Both the position numbers and the translations under genes were made by a program. The notes under the pieces were generated by a model, which was not told the origin of the DNA, did not search any database, and saw only the letters and a list, made by a program, of their open reading frames with translations. Of a stretch of 64,000 bases of DNA, positions 51,450 to 60,629 are shown piece by piece. The DNA is from Scrofimicrobium canadense (GTDB taxonomy: Bacteria > Actinomycetota > Actinomycetes > Actinomycetales > Actinomycetaceae): assembly GCF_009696615.1 (NCBI RefSeq), contig NZ_VULO01000006.1, positions 106,466-170,465 on the forward strand. The letters run 5' to 3'. Every line of letters starts with the position of its first letter. Position 1 is the stretch's first letter.

Positions 51450-52504
51450 GCTGCCACCGCCTTCGAAGTTGTTGCCTTGTCTTGTGCTTGAGAGCCGTTG
51501 CCAGTCGGTTTCTTTCTACGAACAAACCAGCCACGCAGGCGCTCTGATTGAAGAAGACAAATAAAGATGATCACGACTGCTTTAACAGCGGGGACTGCCG
51601 GGGCTGGAACTCCAAGGTAGACCATTGCTGGCGTAAGTGTCACCACAATCAGTGCCCCAAGGAAGGAACCTCCCAGGTGAAATTTTCCGCCCGCGAGAGA
51701 CGTTCCGCCGATTACGACCGCCAAGATGGCGTCCATTTCTAAAGCTGCGCCAGTACCTGAAGAGTTAACTTCTACCGTTCCTACTTGCGCAACCGCGAAA
51801 CAGCCACCGATCGCAGCTAAGAGGCCCGAGATTGTATACACCATGAACAGAATTCGGGAAGATCGGATACCTGTCATTTCCGCTGCAACGGGGTTGATTC
51901 CAACAGCTTCAATATTCATGCCTAGAGCAGTGCGCCGCACCAAAGCAGCTACAGCAAGAAGGATTATCACCGCGATGATGAATCCGACAGGGATTCCAAA
52001 GAGTCTTCCCTGCGTGATCCAGTTGAACGTCGGTGAGTTACCGGGAGTGTTCTTTCCACCAGTGACGACGTTAGCGAGTCCTCGCCCCAAAATCATCATG
52101 ATCAGCGTGGTAATGAAGGGCTGCAATCTCACTACCGACACTAGGAAACCGGAGAATGCACCACACGCCGTCCCAACAACTATCGCGAGGACGAATGCAG
52201 TAGCTGCAGCTGCGGCCGAATCACCATTCGCACTGTTAGCCAAGAATTGCATAGCGGTTGCTCCGCCCACGGCCATCACTGAACCAACAGATAGGTCAAT
52301 ACCACTGGTAGCGATCACTAGTGTCATTCCCAGTGCAATCATCATGATGGGTGGTGCGTCTTGGAGGATATCGATAAGAGGGCTGGTAATGCGACCATTC
52401 ACATACCCGAAGATGCCAGTTTGGTTCTTAGCAAGGACGATGCCCACTAACACCAATAACACGACACCGGCCCACAGTAGCTGATTTTTCAGCAGATCTT
52501 TCAC
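51446..52504 (-). CDS. ytfT: sugar ABC transporter permease, YtfT-type
   Basis: The 352-residue protein has the same fold as the neighbouring permease, with which it would form a heterodimeric channel. Signature regions: PPIMMIALGMTLVIATSGIDLSVGSVMA, GMNIEAVGINPVAAEMTGI and EMDAILAVVIGGTSLAGG. The resemblance to E. coli YtfT is clear. A basic tail rich in Lys and Ala follows the last membrane helix. It overlaps both neighbours by ATGA junctions, so the ATPase and both permeases are translated as a coupled set. Confidence 0.9.
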   Translation of the reverse strand: MKDLLKNQLLWAGVVLLVLVGIVLAKNQTGIFGYVNGRITSPLIDILQDAPPIMMIALGMTLVIATSGIDLSVGSVMAVGGATAMQFLANSANGDSAAAAATAFVLAIVVGTACGAFSGFLVSVVRLQPFITTLIMMILGRGLANVVTGGKNTPGNSPTFNWITQGRLFGIPVGFIIAVIILLAVAALVRRTALGMNIEAVGINPVAAEMTGIRSSRILFMVYTISGLLAAIGGCFAVAQVGTVEVNSSGTGAALEMDAILAVVIGGTSLAGGKFHLGGSFLGALIVVTLTPAMVYLGVPAPAVPAVKAVVIIFICLLQSERLRGWFVRRKKPTGNGSQAQDKATTSKAVAA

Positions 52505-54030
52505 GCTGCATCGCCTCCAGCTGCGATAACATTCACTATTGATTCGACATTGACTCCAGGGCCGTTTTCTATTTCAGCGATCGGTGCACGATCTTTGAGA
52601 ATGAGAACGCGATCAGAGAGTCGAACCACTTCCTCTAGTTCGGAAGAGATGAACACTACGGACATTCCTTCAGAAGCTAACTGCAGAATGATCTCTTGGA
52701 TCTCAGCTTTTGCTCCAATGTCGATGCCTCGGGTTGGCTCGTCGAGAATGAGCACCTGAGGCTTTGTTGCTAACCAGCGCGCCAAAAGGACCTTCTGTTG
52801 GTTACCGCCAGAGAGGTTCTTAATGAGTTTTTCTGGATCTGGTGGTCGAATATTAAGCTCTTTTATGTACTTTTCACATAGCGCATCTTGTTCTTTGCGA
52901 GGAATCGGATGGGCCCAACCGCGAATCGCCTGTAGGGCGACAATAATGTTTTCGCGAACCGTGAGGTCGCCAAGTATTCCTTCATCACGGCGGTTCTCAG
53001 TTGAATACGCGACCTTGTTCTTTAAAGCGACTGCTGGATTCTGCAGTTTGAGCGGTTTGCCATCAAGCTCAAGGGAACCTTCGGTAGGGGTATCGGCGCC
53101 ATAGATGAGTTTTGCCAACTCAGTTCTTCCTGACCCGAGTAGGCCTGCGAATCCGATGATTTCGCCCCGATACAGTTCCAGGTCAGTTGCTTTGAGTGTC
53201 CCCTTCTTTCCTAGATGCAATACCTTGAGAGATGGAGCGCCTGTGTCTTCCCTGCGATCAGCTTTTGCTTCTTTCGACAGCTCACTAAATGCTGTCATTT
53301 CCTTACCGATCATTTTCTCGATCAGTTCTTTGCGCGGCAAATCCTTCGTCATGTATTCACCGACAAACTCTCCATTGCGCAATACCGTCATGCGATCAGA
53401 AATCTCATAAACCTGATCCAAGAAGTGCGAGACAAATAGAATAGCCACTCCCTCTTCACGAAGCTTGCGGATAACCGCAAAGAGGCCAGCCACTTCGTTA
53501 TCGTCGAGGGACGATGTTGGCTCATCAAGAATGAGTACTTTAGCCCGTAATGCCATTGCCCGAGAGATTGCTACCAACTGCTGCATCGCGATGGAGATTT
53601 CTGACAGTGGTGTGCGAGGATCTAGATGAGTGATGTCGAGGCGCTTGAGGGCCTCACTCGCCTTTTCATTTGTTTTACGCCAGTCAACACCAAAAGGTCC
53701 ACGGACCTCATGGCCAAGCATGACGTTTTCACCAATCGATAGGTTAGTGAGGAGGTTTACTTCCTGATAGACGGTAGCCACTCCGGCAGCTTGCGCATCG
53801 GCTGTACCAGTAAAACGCACCTGTTTGTCATCAATATAGATTGTGCCACCGGCAAGCTTATTTACTCCCGTAAGGGCTTTAATGAGTGTCGATTTGCCGG
53901 CACCGTTTTCTCCCATGAGGGCATGTACTTCACCGGGAAAAAGTCGGAAGTCAACATTTTGTAGGGCTTTTACACCCGGGAATTCGACCGAGATGTTCTC
54001 CATCTTCACGATCGGTTCCATTTGAGTCAT
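52501..54030 (-). CDS. ytfR: sugar ABC transporter ATP-binding protein (two ATPase domains), YtfR-type
   Basis: The 509-residue protein has two ABC domains, as is usual for the CUT2 sugar class. The first has Walker A GENGAGKST, a degenerate-looking signature region ISIAMQQ and Walker B VLILDEPTSS. The second has a P-loop variant GLLGSGRTE, the signature LSGGNQQK and Walker B VLILDEPTRGID. The degenerate second P-loop is normal in this class. It energises uptake through the two permeases that follow with ATGA overlaps. A hairpin at 54093-54135 separates it from the binding-protein gene upstream, which probably lets the latter be expressed more highly. Confidence 0.93.
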   Translation of the reverse strand: MTQMEPIVKMENISVEFPGVKALQNVDFRLFPGEVHALMGENGAGKSTLIKALTGVNKLAGGTIYIDDKQVRFTGTADAQAAGVATVYQEVNLLTNLSIGENVMLGHEVRGPFGVDWRKTNEKASEALKRLDITHLDPRTPLSEISIAMQQLVAISRAMALRAKVLILDEPTSSLDDNEVAGLFAVIRKLREEGVAILFVSHFLDQVYEISDRMTVLRNGEFVGEYMTKDLPRKELIEKMIGKEMTAFSELSKEAKADRREDTGAPSLKVLHLGKKGTLKATDLELYRGEIIGFAGLLGSGRTELAKLIYGADTPTEGSLELDGKPLKLQNPAVALKNKVAYSTENRRDEGILGDLTVRENIIVALQAIRGWAHPIPRKEQDALCEKYIKELNIRPPDPEKLIKNLSGGNQQKVLLARWLATKPQVLILDEPTRGIDIGAKAEIQEIILQLASEGMSVVFISSELEEVVRLSDRVLILKDRAPIAEIENGPGVNVESIVNVIAAGGDAA

Positions 54031-54092
54031 GGTCTCTCACTAAACGTAATGGTAAGGGAGTGTTCTGTAACAAATAACAACGTGGGGTGAAT

Positions 54093-54135
54093 GCTGCGTG
54101 GCCCAAATAGAATCTTTGCAGATGGACCACGCAGC
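54093..54135 (-). terminator. attenuating hairpin between binding-protein and ATPase genes
   Basis: GCTGCGTGG (54093-54101) pairs with CCACGCAGC (54127-54135), extended inward by GCCC/GGAC partial pairing. No T run follows, which suits partial read-through into the rest of the operon. Confidence 0.6.
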
Positions 54136-54172
54136 GACTAGATCAAAGGATCAAGTGCTCTACAGACGCAGG

Positions 54173-55216
54173 CTAGAACTCACGGCCTTCTTCTAGAGCA
54201 GCTTTAGCTGCTTCAGGACTATCGAAGATCGCGCTTTCCACGATGAAGTTCTTTTCAACTTCTTCGCCGCATAGCGCTGCCACAGCAGTGTTCACTGCAT
54301 CCGCACCAAACAGTGGGTTGTATTCTGCAACAAGGGAGAGCTTTCCTTCTGCCAAAGCTTTGAGTGCGGGCTCTGTTCCATCAATGGTGATGATCTTGAC
54401 GTCTTCTCCAGGCTTTAGACCTGCTTCTTCAACAGCTTGGACTGCACCAAGTCCCATCTCATCATTTTGGGCGAAGACCAGCTGAATATCGTTGTTGTTG
54501 GCCTTCAACATGGCCGCTAACACTGTCTTGCCCTCTTCTGCTGACCAGTTGGCAGTCTGTGCGTCTTTCTTGGTGAAGTTGTCATTGATAGCTGAATCCC
54601 AGCCAGCGTTGCGTTCGTTCACAACAGAGACCCCAGAAGGACCTTCTAATGTGACATAGTTTGCACCTTCAGGGAATGTTTCATTGGCCCATTTAGCAGC
54701 ATTTGCAGCGACTTCTTCATTGTTGGGGGCCAAGCGTTGAACGTACAGCTCTGGATCATCAGGTTCAATCATGCGGTCAATCAGGATGACGGGGACACCC
54801 TCATCCTTGGCGTTAGTGAGTGCTTCTTCCCAACCAGTTGCCTCCGTCGCAGACAAGAGAATCAGGTCAACCCCGGCGGTGAGGAAGTCATCGAAAGCCT
54901 TTAGCTGAGATGCCTGGTCATTGTTTGCATCGCCAGCGTACTTTACCTCAGCGCCTGCTTCTTTGAATGCTTCTTGCACGTTCTTTTCGTTGGCATCTCG
55001 CCAGCCACCTTCAGGACCAACTGCCACAAAGCCAACTGTCTTACCGGATAGATCTGCAGGGCAGTCTCCTGTTGCTTCGCCTTTGTCTTCAGATGACTGC
55101 GCTGTATCGCCCGATGCGGCGTTTTCAGCGGGTTTGTCGCCGCCACAAGCAGACAAAGACACCATAGACACCGCGGCAAACATTGCCAGTGCCATGTTGC
55201 GTATTGATTTCTTCAT
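54173..55216 (-). CDS. ytfQ: sugar-binding lipoprotein of the ABC transporter, YtfQ-type
   Basis: The 347-residue protein has a lipoprotein signal (ALAMFAAVSMVSLSACGG, with Cys as the modified residue) and a Ser/Asp/Glu-rich linker. A type I periplasmic-binding fold then begins TVGFVAVGPEGGWRDANEKNVQEAF. Sites typical of the pentose and galactofuranose binders follow: ATEATGWEEAL, VILIDRMIEP, FAQNDEMGLGAVQAVEEAG and IITIDGTEPALKAL. It captures the free sugar outside the membrane. The ATG at 55216 has AAGGAGGAG 5 bases upstream, one of the best ribosome binding sites in the window. Perfect and half operator sites lie just upstream, so the gene is probably induced by arabinose. Confidence 0.92.
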   Translation of the reverse strand: MKKSIRNMALAMFAAVSMVSLSACGGDKPAENAASGDTAQSSEDKGEATGDCPADLSGKTVGFVAVGPEGGWRDANEKNVQEAFKEAGAEVKYAGDANNDQASQLKAFDDFLTAGVDLILLSATEATGWEEALTNAKDEGVPVILIDRMIEPDDPELYVQRLAPNNEEVAANAAKWANETFPEGANYVTLEGPSGVSVVNERNAGWDSAINDNFTKKDAQTANWSAEEGKTVLAAMLKANNNDIQLVFAQNDEMGLGAVQAVEEAGLKPGEDVKIITIDGTEPALKALAEGKLSLVAEYNPLFGADAVNTAVAALCGEEVEKNFIVESAIFDSPEAAKAALEEGREF

Positions 55217-55286
55217 TAAAACTCCTCCTTGAGAGTTCACAGCGGTCAGCTGCTAACACATGATTAGGGTCGCCCCTTAGTACTAG

Positions 55287-55298
55287 GTTAGCGCTAAC
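55287..55298. promoter_or_regulatory. perfect LacI-type operator (GTTAGCGCTAAC) before the transporter
   Basis: The 12-base perfect palindrome lies 71 bases upstream of the binding-protein start. Half sites TGCTAAC occur nearby at about 55250-55256 and 55348-55354, so several repressor dimers might bind or loop. It is identical to the site between araD and araB. Confidence 0.8.
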
Positions 55299-55355
55299 AC
55301 CTGTTCGATTTGAACATTTATTGTTACAAATGCATTACAAATCTGAGTGCTAACC

Positions 55356-56864
55356 TCAGAGACCCCGAGCCAAATGATAGTAAGCCTGGTTCCAATGCAA
55401 CTCATTCATGAAACCGGATACTGTTGTATTTTCGTCGATAACGATGAGTTCAGTGGCCGCCAATTCGGCAAAAATGCGGAACACCGGTAGGCCAATCGCA
55501 TTTGTGAGAACTGTATGATGAGCCCCACCGGACTGCAGCCAGCATTCAGCTGAGGTTTGCAGGGATGGCCGCGGTTTCCATACAGCGTGAGCTACAGGAA
55601 GATTCGGCATCTTGGCTGGAGGCTCAACGACATCCACCACGTTTGCCGTCATTCGGAAACGCGTTCCCATATCCGCTAACGACACTAGAAGGCCTTCACC
55701 TGGGTCAGTGTGGAATACCAAGCGAACCGGATCCTCCTTACCCCCAATACCCAGCGGATGGATTTCAGCGCGGGGCTTAGAAGAAGTCAAGCTAGGGCAG
55801 ATTTCTAGCATATGGGCTCCAAGGATCAGCTCAGATCCGGGAGTTAGATTGTAGGTGTAGTCCTCCATGAGCGAAGCACCACCTGGCAGTCCCTCACTCA
55901 TCGCCTTGACTGCCCGCACCAGGACGGCAGTCTTCCAGTCCCCTTCAGCGCCGAAACCATAGCCGTCGGCCATGAGCCGTTGAGCTGCAATGCCCGGTAG
56001 TTGGCGTAGACCGCCCAAATCCTCAAACGTGTCTGTGAAGGCCATGGCATCGCGGTCTTCAAGGAACCGGCGCATACCGATTTCTTCGCGGGCTGCATAG
56101 CGAAGGGAGTCGTGACGATCTCCACCCTTGCGCAGCTCGGGAACAACATCGTAAATTTCTTCGTACTCAGCAACTACCGCGTCAATATCTTCGTCAGAGA
56201 CGGCGTCAACCACCTCGACCAGATCGTTGATTCCCCACGTGTTGACTGAGACACCAAAGACCTTTTCGGCCTCGGTCTTGTCTCCTTCTGTTACGGCAAC
56301 GTTGCGCATATTGTCGCCGAAGCGAACCAGGTTCAAATTATGCGTTGCGGCCCAGCCAGCACACGCACGCACCCAATTGGAAATACGTTGGCGAACATCG
56401 TCATGCTCCACGTGACCGATGACCGTTTCGCGGGCGATCCGCATCCTTGAGACGATGTAGGCAAACTCGCGATCTCCATGAGCCGACTGATTCAGATTCA
56501 TGAAGTCAAAGTCGATAGTGTCCCACGGCAAGTCGACATTATCTTGAGTATTCAGATGGAGCATCGGTTTTGCCAAAACATTCAGACCAGAGATCCACAT
56601 CTTTGCCGGACTGAATGTGTGCATCCATGCGATCACGCCTAGGACTTCATCACGGCTGTTCGCATCAATGATGCATTTGCGAATTGCTTCGGAATCTTTC
56701 AGGACCGGCTTCCACACAATCTTCGCAGGAATATCACCGGAGCGATTGAGCACCTCGACAACGTGCTGCGATTGTTCTGCCACCTGACGGAGGGTTTCCT
56801 CACCATAGAGGTCCTGGCTGCCAACAAGAAACCAGACCTCCCGCCCCTCGTAAACCGCACTCAT
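55356..56864 (-). CDS. araA: L-arabinose isomerase
   Basis: The 502-residue protein has the usual length for AraA. It begins [24 protein letters not shown], the hallmark start of the family, and contains [61 protein letters not shown] and the His in [17 protein letters not shown]. The Glu of GAEGDWK, the Glu of LMEDYTY and the two later His residues (HDSLRYA region excluded; GAHMLEICP and HPLGIGG) are those that bind the metal and sugar in the family. It converts L-arabinose to L-ribulose. The ATG at 56864 has AAAGG 8 bases upstream. It lies 22 bases after araD in the same operon. Confidence 0.97.
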   Translation of the reverse strand: MSAVYEGREVWFLVGSQDLYGEETLRQVAEQSQHVVEVLNRSGDIPAKIVWKPVLKDSEAIRKCIIDANSRDEVLGVIAWMHTFSPAKMWISGLNVLAKPMLHLNTQDNVDLPWDTIDFDFMNLNQSAHGDREFAYIVSRMRIARETVIGHVEHDDVRQRISNWVRACAGWAATHNLNLVRFGDNMRNVAVTEGDKTEAEKVFGVSVNTWGINDLVEVVDAVSDEDIDAVVAEYEEIYDVVPELRKGGDRHDSLRYAAREEIGMRRFLEDRDAMAFTDTFEDLGGLRQLPGIAAQRLMADGYGFGAEGDWKTAVLVRAVKAMSEGLPGGASLMEDYTYNLTPGSELILGAHMLEICPSLTSSKPRAEIHPLGIGGKEDPVRLVFHTDPGEGLLVSLADMGTRFRMTANVVDVVEPPAKMPNLPVAHAVWKPRPSLQTSAECWLQSGGAHHTVLTNAIGLPVFRIFAELAATELIVIDENTTVSGFMNELHWNQAYYHLARGL

Positions 56865-56886
56865 ATTCTTACCTTTCTTCCTGCCT

Positions 56887-57582
56887 CTAGTGCTGTCCGT
56901 ATACGTTTTGGTAACGCGCATACAGCGAATCGATTTTTTCTTGTGGAATCGCGATAGGGTCACCCAGTTGGAGAGCCACAAACATCGTTCTGGCAACCTC
57001 TTCTGTCATCGCAGCCGCTTTAACCGCCGCTTTCGCATCTTTGCCGATGGTGAAAGGCCCGTGATTTTGCATCAGAACTGCAGGGCTACGTGAGTCTTTC
57101 AAGGTCTCCACGATTCCTTGCCCGATCGAATCATCGCCAATAAGAGCAAACGGGCCGACAGGGATCTCTCCGCCAAATTCATCACCCATCATGGTGAGGT
57201 GGCAGGGAATTGGCTTACCTACTGCAGCAAATGCCGTCGCGTACGTCGAGTGCGTGTGAACAACGCCCCCCACCTCGTCCATATGTCGGTATACATATGC
57301 GTGCGCTGCAGTATCCGAGCTGGGAGAGTGCGCTCCCACAATCAGGTTACCTTCCAAATCACAGACGACCATAGATGCTGGTGTGAGCGAATCATATGTA
57401 ACACCTGAAGGTTTGATTACCAATACATCGTCCGCGCCGTCAATGCCGCGTACGCGCTGAGATACATTGCCAGCAGTCCACACCACCAATCCCCACTTGA
57501 TGAGTTCTGAATGAAGTTCGCATACTTCGACGCGCGCCTTCTCAATCGCTTCGGCCATAGCCGGTGACCAGGTTACTGTCAT
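56887..57582 (-). CDS. araD: L-ribulose-5-phosphate 4-epimerase
   Basis: The 231-residue class II aldolase/epimerase fold protein carries the TAGNVSQR and [12 protein letters not shown] motifs that bind the phosphate, [29 protein letters not shown] with the zinc-binding His pair, and [16 protein letters not shown] with the third His. It converts L-ribulose-5-phosphate to D-xylulose-5-phosphate, which enters the pentose phosphate or phosphoketolase route. It is the first gene of the araD-araA operon, transcribed away from araB from a region with a perfect operator palindrome. Confidence 0.96.
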   Translation of the reverse strand: MTVTWSPAMAEAIEKARVEVCELHSELIKWGLVVWTAGNVSQRVRGIDGADDVLVIKPSGVTYDSLTPASMVVCDLEGNLIVGAHSPSSDTAAHAYVYRHMDEVGGVVHTHSTYATAFAAVGKPIPCHLTMMGDEFGGEIPVGPFALIGDDSIGQGIVETLKDSRSPAVLMQNHGPFTIGKDAKAAVKAAAMTEEVARTMFVALQLGDPIAIPQEKIDSLYARYQNVYGQH

Positions 57583-57665
57583 CTTTTCCGCCTCTCAGTT
57601 TGCTCACGCATCTCGTTCTACGCTAGGCCTCATTGCTTCAACCACAGCTCAGTAGTTATCTATAG

Positions 57666-57677
57666 GTTAGCGCTAAC
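57666..57677. promoter_or_regulatory. perfect LacI-type operator between araD and araB
   Basis: GTTAGCGCTAAC lies in the 276-base divergent region, 84 bases from araD and 182 bases from araB. One site could control both directions. The rest of the gap shows promoter-like AT-rich stretches but no further perfect copy. Confidence 0.8.
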
Positions 57678-57858
57678 AACCCTCATTTGTCACCTCACTG
57701 AGACTTCTCTACAGTTAGATGAAAATCATAAAAAATGGTTCCAGTGGGCAACCCTGTGTTCGAGGCGGAGAAGCGTCATACGTTCTCTTCAGCTACGGTA
57801 CATTGGATGCCAGCGAACATGGTAGTTCTTACAAGCACATATATCCAAGGAGCGGCTT

Positions 57859-59451
57859 ATGGGCAACGCAACTGCAGACATCATCTCAAGCGGCCAGGCA
57901 ACATTAGGCCTAGAGCTGGGGTCCACCAACATCAAGGCAACACTGGTTGCGCCAGATCACTCGGTCATCGCCAGCGGGTCGCACACATGGGAGAACCGCT
58001 TTGAGAATCGCTTGTGGACCTACCCACTAGAGGCGGTGTGGACAGGCATTCAGGATGCGGTCGCTAAAGTTCGCACCAACGCTAAAGAGCTACACGGAAT
58101 CAACCCCGACACATTCGCCGCTATTGGCATATCCGCGATGATGCATGGATATTTGGCCTTTGACTCCAACAACAAACTCCTGGTCCCTTTTAGAACGTGG
58201 CGAAACACCAACACCGCCGATGCCGTGGACCTACTATCCGACACTCTTGACTACAACATTCCTCACCGTTGGTCGATTGCTCACTTTACCCAGGCGGTCC
58301 TCGATAAAGAGGAACATGTGACGGAAGTATCGTTCCTCACCACTCTTGCGGGATACGTTCACTGGCAGCTCACCGGGGAAAAAGTATTGGGCGTGGGGGA
58401 CGCTTCAGGCATGTTCCCCATCGACCCGCAAACCCACACCTACGACGAGAAGCGCCTCGCTGCGACAGATGCTCTTTTGCGTGAACGCGGCATCACCACC
58501 CCCTTAGCCCAGCTGTTGCCACGACCACTCGTTGCCGGACAAGCTGCTGGAACTCTCACCGCGGAGGGTGCGGCTTTACTAGCTCCTGACGGGTCGCTGC
58601 CTGCGGGCATTCCCCTGTGCCCTCCAGAAGGAGACGCGGGCACTGGAATGGTAGCAACAAATGCGGTACTGCCTCGCACTGGGAATGTTTCTACAGGCAC
58701 ATCGATCTTTGCCATGGTCGTCTTGGAAGGAGAGCTTTCCAAGGTGCATCCAGAGCTGGACATGGTCACAACCCCCGCTGGTGACCTGGTCGCTATGGTG
58801 CACTGCAACAACGGTGCTAGCGAAATCGCAGACTGGGCAGACCTCTTCATTTCATTCGCACGCGGACTCGGTTCAGAGGCATCGGTCGGACAGATCTACG
58901 ATACTTTCCTCAATGCCGCCCTTGAAGGTGAAGCAGATGCGGGTGGCCTGTTGGCCTACAACTACCTTTCCGGCGAGCCGATCACGGGCTTGGAGGAAGG
59001 CCGCCCTTTGGTGGTTCGCAAACCTGATTCCACTTTCTCTCTGGCTAACTTTGCCCGCGCGCAGGTGTATTCCATGTTTGGCACACTCACCCTGGGGATG
59101 CGGGTCCTCCAAGAAGAACACGTCCGCTTAGACCGCATGTATGCACACGGTGGTATCTACAAAACTCAAGGTGTTGCTCAGCGGTTCTTGGCGGCGGCCG
59201 TCGGAGCACCCGTATCCATCGCTACGACAGCTTCCGAGGGTGGCTCCTGGGGTATGGCTGTACTAGCCCAATACATGCTGGACCAGAACAACTCCGACCT
59301 CGGAGAATACCTAGCGGGCGACGTTTTCGCTTCCGTTGAATTCCTAGTAGAAGACCCTCGCGACGAAGACGTGAAGGGGTACGGCACATTCCTGGATGAA
59401 TATGTGGCAGGGCTCGAAATCCAAAAGGCTGCCGTCGCCGCACTGCATTAG
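57859..59451 (+). CDS. araB: FGGY-family ribulokinase (AraB-type)
   Basis: The 530-residue protein has the FGGY carbohydrate-kinase fold. The N-terminal ATP-site motif is LGLELGSTNIKATLV; substrate-side stretches are GISAMMHGYLAFD and FRTWRNTNTADAV; the C-terminal domain has GTGMVATNAVLPRTGNVSTGTSIFAMV and MYAHGGIYKTQGVAQRFLAAAVG, the latter being the family's second signature. It belongs to the branch used for L-ribulose in bifidobacteria and other actinobacteria rather than the enterobacterial AraB length class (about 560). It makes L-ribulose-5-phosphate. The ATG has AAGGAG 6 bases upstream. Divergent from araDA and followed by a terminator. Confidence 0.92.
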   Translation: MGNATADIISSGQATLGLELGSTNIKATLVAPDHSVIASGSHTWENRFENRLWTYPLEAVWTGIQDAVAKVRTNAKELHGINPDTFAAIGISAMMHGYLAFDSNNKLLVPFRTWRNTNTADAVDLLSDTLDYNIPHRWSIAHFTQAVLDKEEHVTEVSFLTTLAGYVHWQLTGEKVLGVGDASGMFPIDPQTHTYDEKRLAATDALLRERGITTPLAQLLPRPLVAGQAAGTLTAEGAALLAPDGSLPAGIPLCPPEGDAGTGMVATNAVLPRTGNVSTGTSIFAMVVLEGELSKVHPELDMVTTPAGDLVAMVHCNNGASEIADWADLFISFARGLGSEASVGQIYDTFLNAALEGEADAGGLLAYNYLSGEPITGLEEGRPLVVRKPDSTFSLANFARAQVYSMFGTLTLGMRVLQEEHVRLDRMYAHGGIYKTQGVAQRFLAAAVGAPVSIATTASEGGSWGMAVLAQYMLDQNNSDLGEYLAGDVFASVEFLVEDPRDEDVKGYGTFLDEYVAGLEIQKAAVAALH

Positions 59452-59469
59452 TCTTCCCTACCTATAGCG

Positions 59470-59528
59470 TCAGGTGCTGGATTTTTGCCTTCTTTTCCAA
59501 AGATAACAGGCACATAACCAGCACCTGA
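59470..59528 (+). terminator. terminator after araB
   Basis: An 11-bp perfect stem (TCAGGTGCTGG with CCAGCACCTGA) with a 37-base loop begins 18 bases after the araB stop. It also sits at the 3' side of the convergent LacI-family gene and may serve both. Confidence 0.65.
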
Positions 59529-59573
59529 TTGGGAAGGCACACACTTCCAAGACCTAGCAATACGCGGCAGGTT

Positions 59574-60584
59574 TCAAGCAGAGTGACGAAGAATCAGCTC
59601 CGGCTGGATTATTCGGTCTGCGACTTCTCTGCCATCAAGGCGCTGTGTAATCAGTTCAACAGCGGAGGTTCCGACATTCTCGAAATCTTGTCGCACAGTA
59701 GTGAGTGCGGGACGGAAAAACTCAGACCCAGGCTCGTCGTCGAACCCAACCACTAAAAGGTCTTCAGGAACCCGGACGCCAGCCTCGCCTAAAGCCCGGA
59801 GCGCACCTAGGGACATTTGGTCATTGGCGACAAAGATGGCATCTGGAAGCTCCGCAGATAAGAGCTCCTGCGCCATTCGGTACCCTGAAGAAGCCGACCA
59901 GTCACCGCTGAACTCTAAGGATGGTTCCAGCTTCGCCTCCGCCAAAGCATCCAACCATCCCTCACGGCGTTGCTCAGCATCAAACCAGTTTTCGGGGCCC
60001 GCAAAGTGGACGATACTCTTACATCCTTGTTCAACGAGGTACCGAACTGCTCTTCGCGCGCCAGCACGCTGATCAACCCCAACCCGACTCACTTGAGGTG
60101 AGTCCTCAGTCCATGCCGAAGAAATCACGACAGTTGCCGGAGGGAGCGGAAGCCGGTGGAGTTCGTGTGCCACCTCGATCACCGGAGCAATCAAGACAAT
60201 TCCTGCAACCCCTTGCCCCAAGAATAGATCGACAGCATCGTGCAAAGTCTCTTGAGAAAACTCCGAAAGACTGGCTACAGAAACATAGAATCCGGCTTGC
60301 TTCGCTGCTACCTGGACACCTAAGAGCGTTGAGGCGGGACCATAGTTGACGAACTGGGTTGTGATGATCCCGATAAGCCTGCTGCGACGCGTTACGAGGG
60401 CGCGTGCAGCTTCATTGGGACGATATCCAAGCTGCGCAATAGCACTAAGGACTCTCTCGCGCGTCTCGGGACGGACCGTTCCCTTGTCATTGATTACCCG
60501 CGAAACCGTCTGATGGGAAACACCCGCCAACGCCGCAACATCCGTCATGGCCGGAGGACGTCCCGGAGTTTTGTGTTTCGCCAT
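59574..60584 (-). CDS. LacI-family transcriptional regulator of arabinose use
   Basis: The 336-residue protein has an N-terminal LacI HTH (AMTDVAALAGVSHQTVSRVINDKGTVRPETRERVLSAI, given for residues 12-48) with the hinge-helix pattern RPNEAARALVTRRS, then a type I periplasmic-binding-like sensor (IGIITTQFVNYGPA, ANDQMSLGALRALGEAG, VVGFDDEPGSEFFRPALTTVRQD). The Y-R-P-N-x-A-A-R-A-L hinge is the standard kind that binds palindromes with a central CpG or GC step, consistent with GTTAGCGCTAAC sites around it. The second of two adjacent ATGs (60584) is better spaced from GAGG. Position beside araB suggests it responds to arabinose or a pathway intermediate; inference. Confidence 0.92.
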   Translation of the reverse strand: MAKHKTPGRPPAMTDVAALAGVSHQTVSRVINDKGTVRPETRERVLSAIAQLGYRPNEAARALVTRRSRLIGIITTQFVNYGPASTLLGVQVAAKQAGFYVSVASLSEFSQETLHDAVDLFLGQGVAGIVLIAPVIEVAHELHRLPLPPATVVISSAWTEDSPQVSRVGVDQRAGARRAVRYLVEQGCKSIVHFAGPENWFDAEQRREGWLDALAEAKLEPSLEFSGDWSASSGYRMAQELLSAELPDAIFVANDQMSLGALRALGEAGVRVPEDLLVVGFDDEPGSEFFRPALTTVRQDFENVGTSAVELITQRLDGREVADRIIQPELILRHSA

Positions 60585-60629
60585 CATTGCCTCACGCTAA
60601 AAGATCCAGAATAAGTATCGTCTGACATG

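Noticed and set aside
51726..52484. 252-codon plus-strand open frame
   Set aside because: Antisense shadow of the YtfT-type permease; no ribosome binding site and no recognisable domain.
57719..57907. short open frames in the araD-araB gap
   Set aside because: They overlap the araB start and its ribosome binding site and match nothing; the gap is regulatory.
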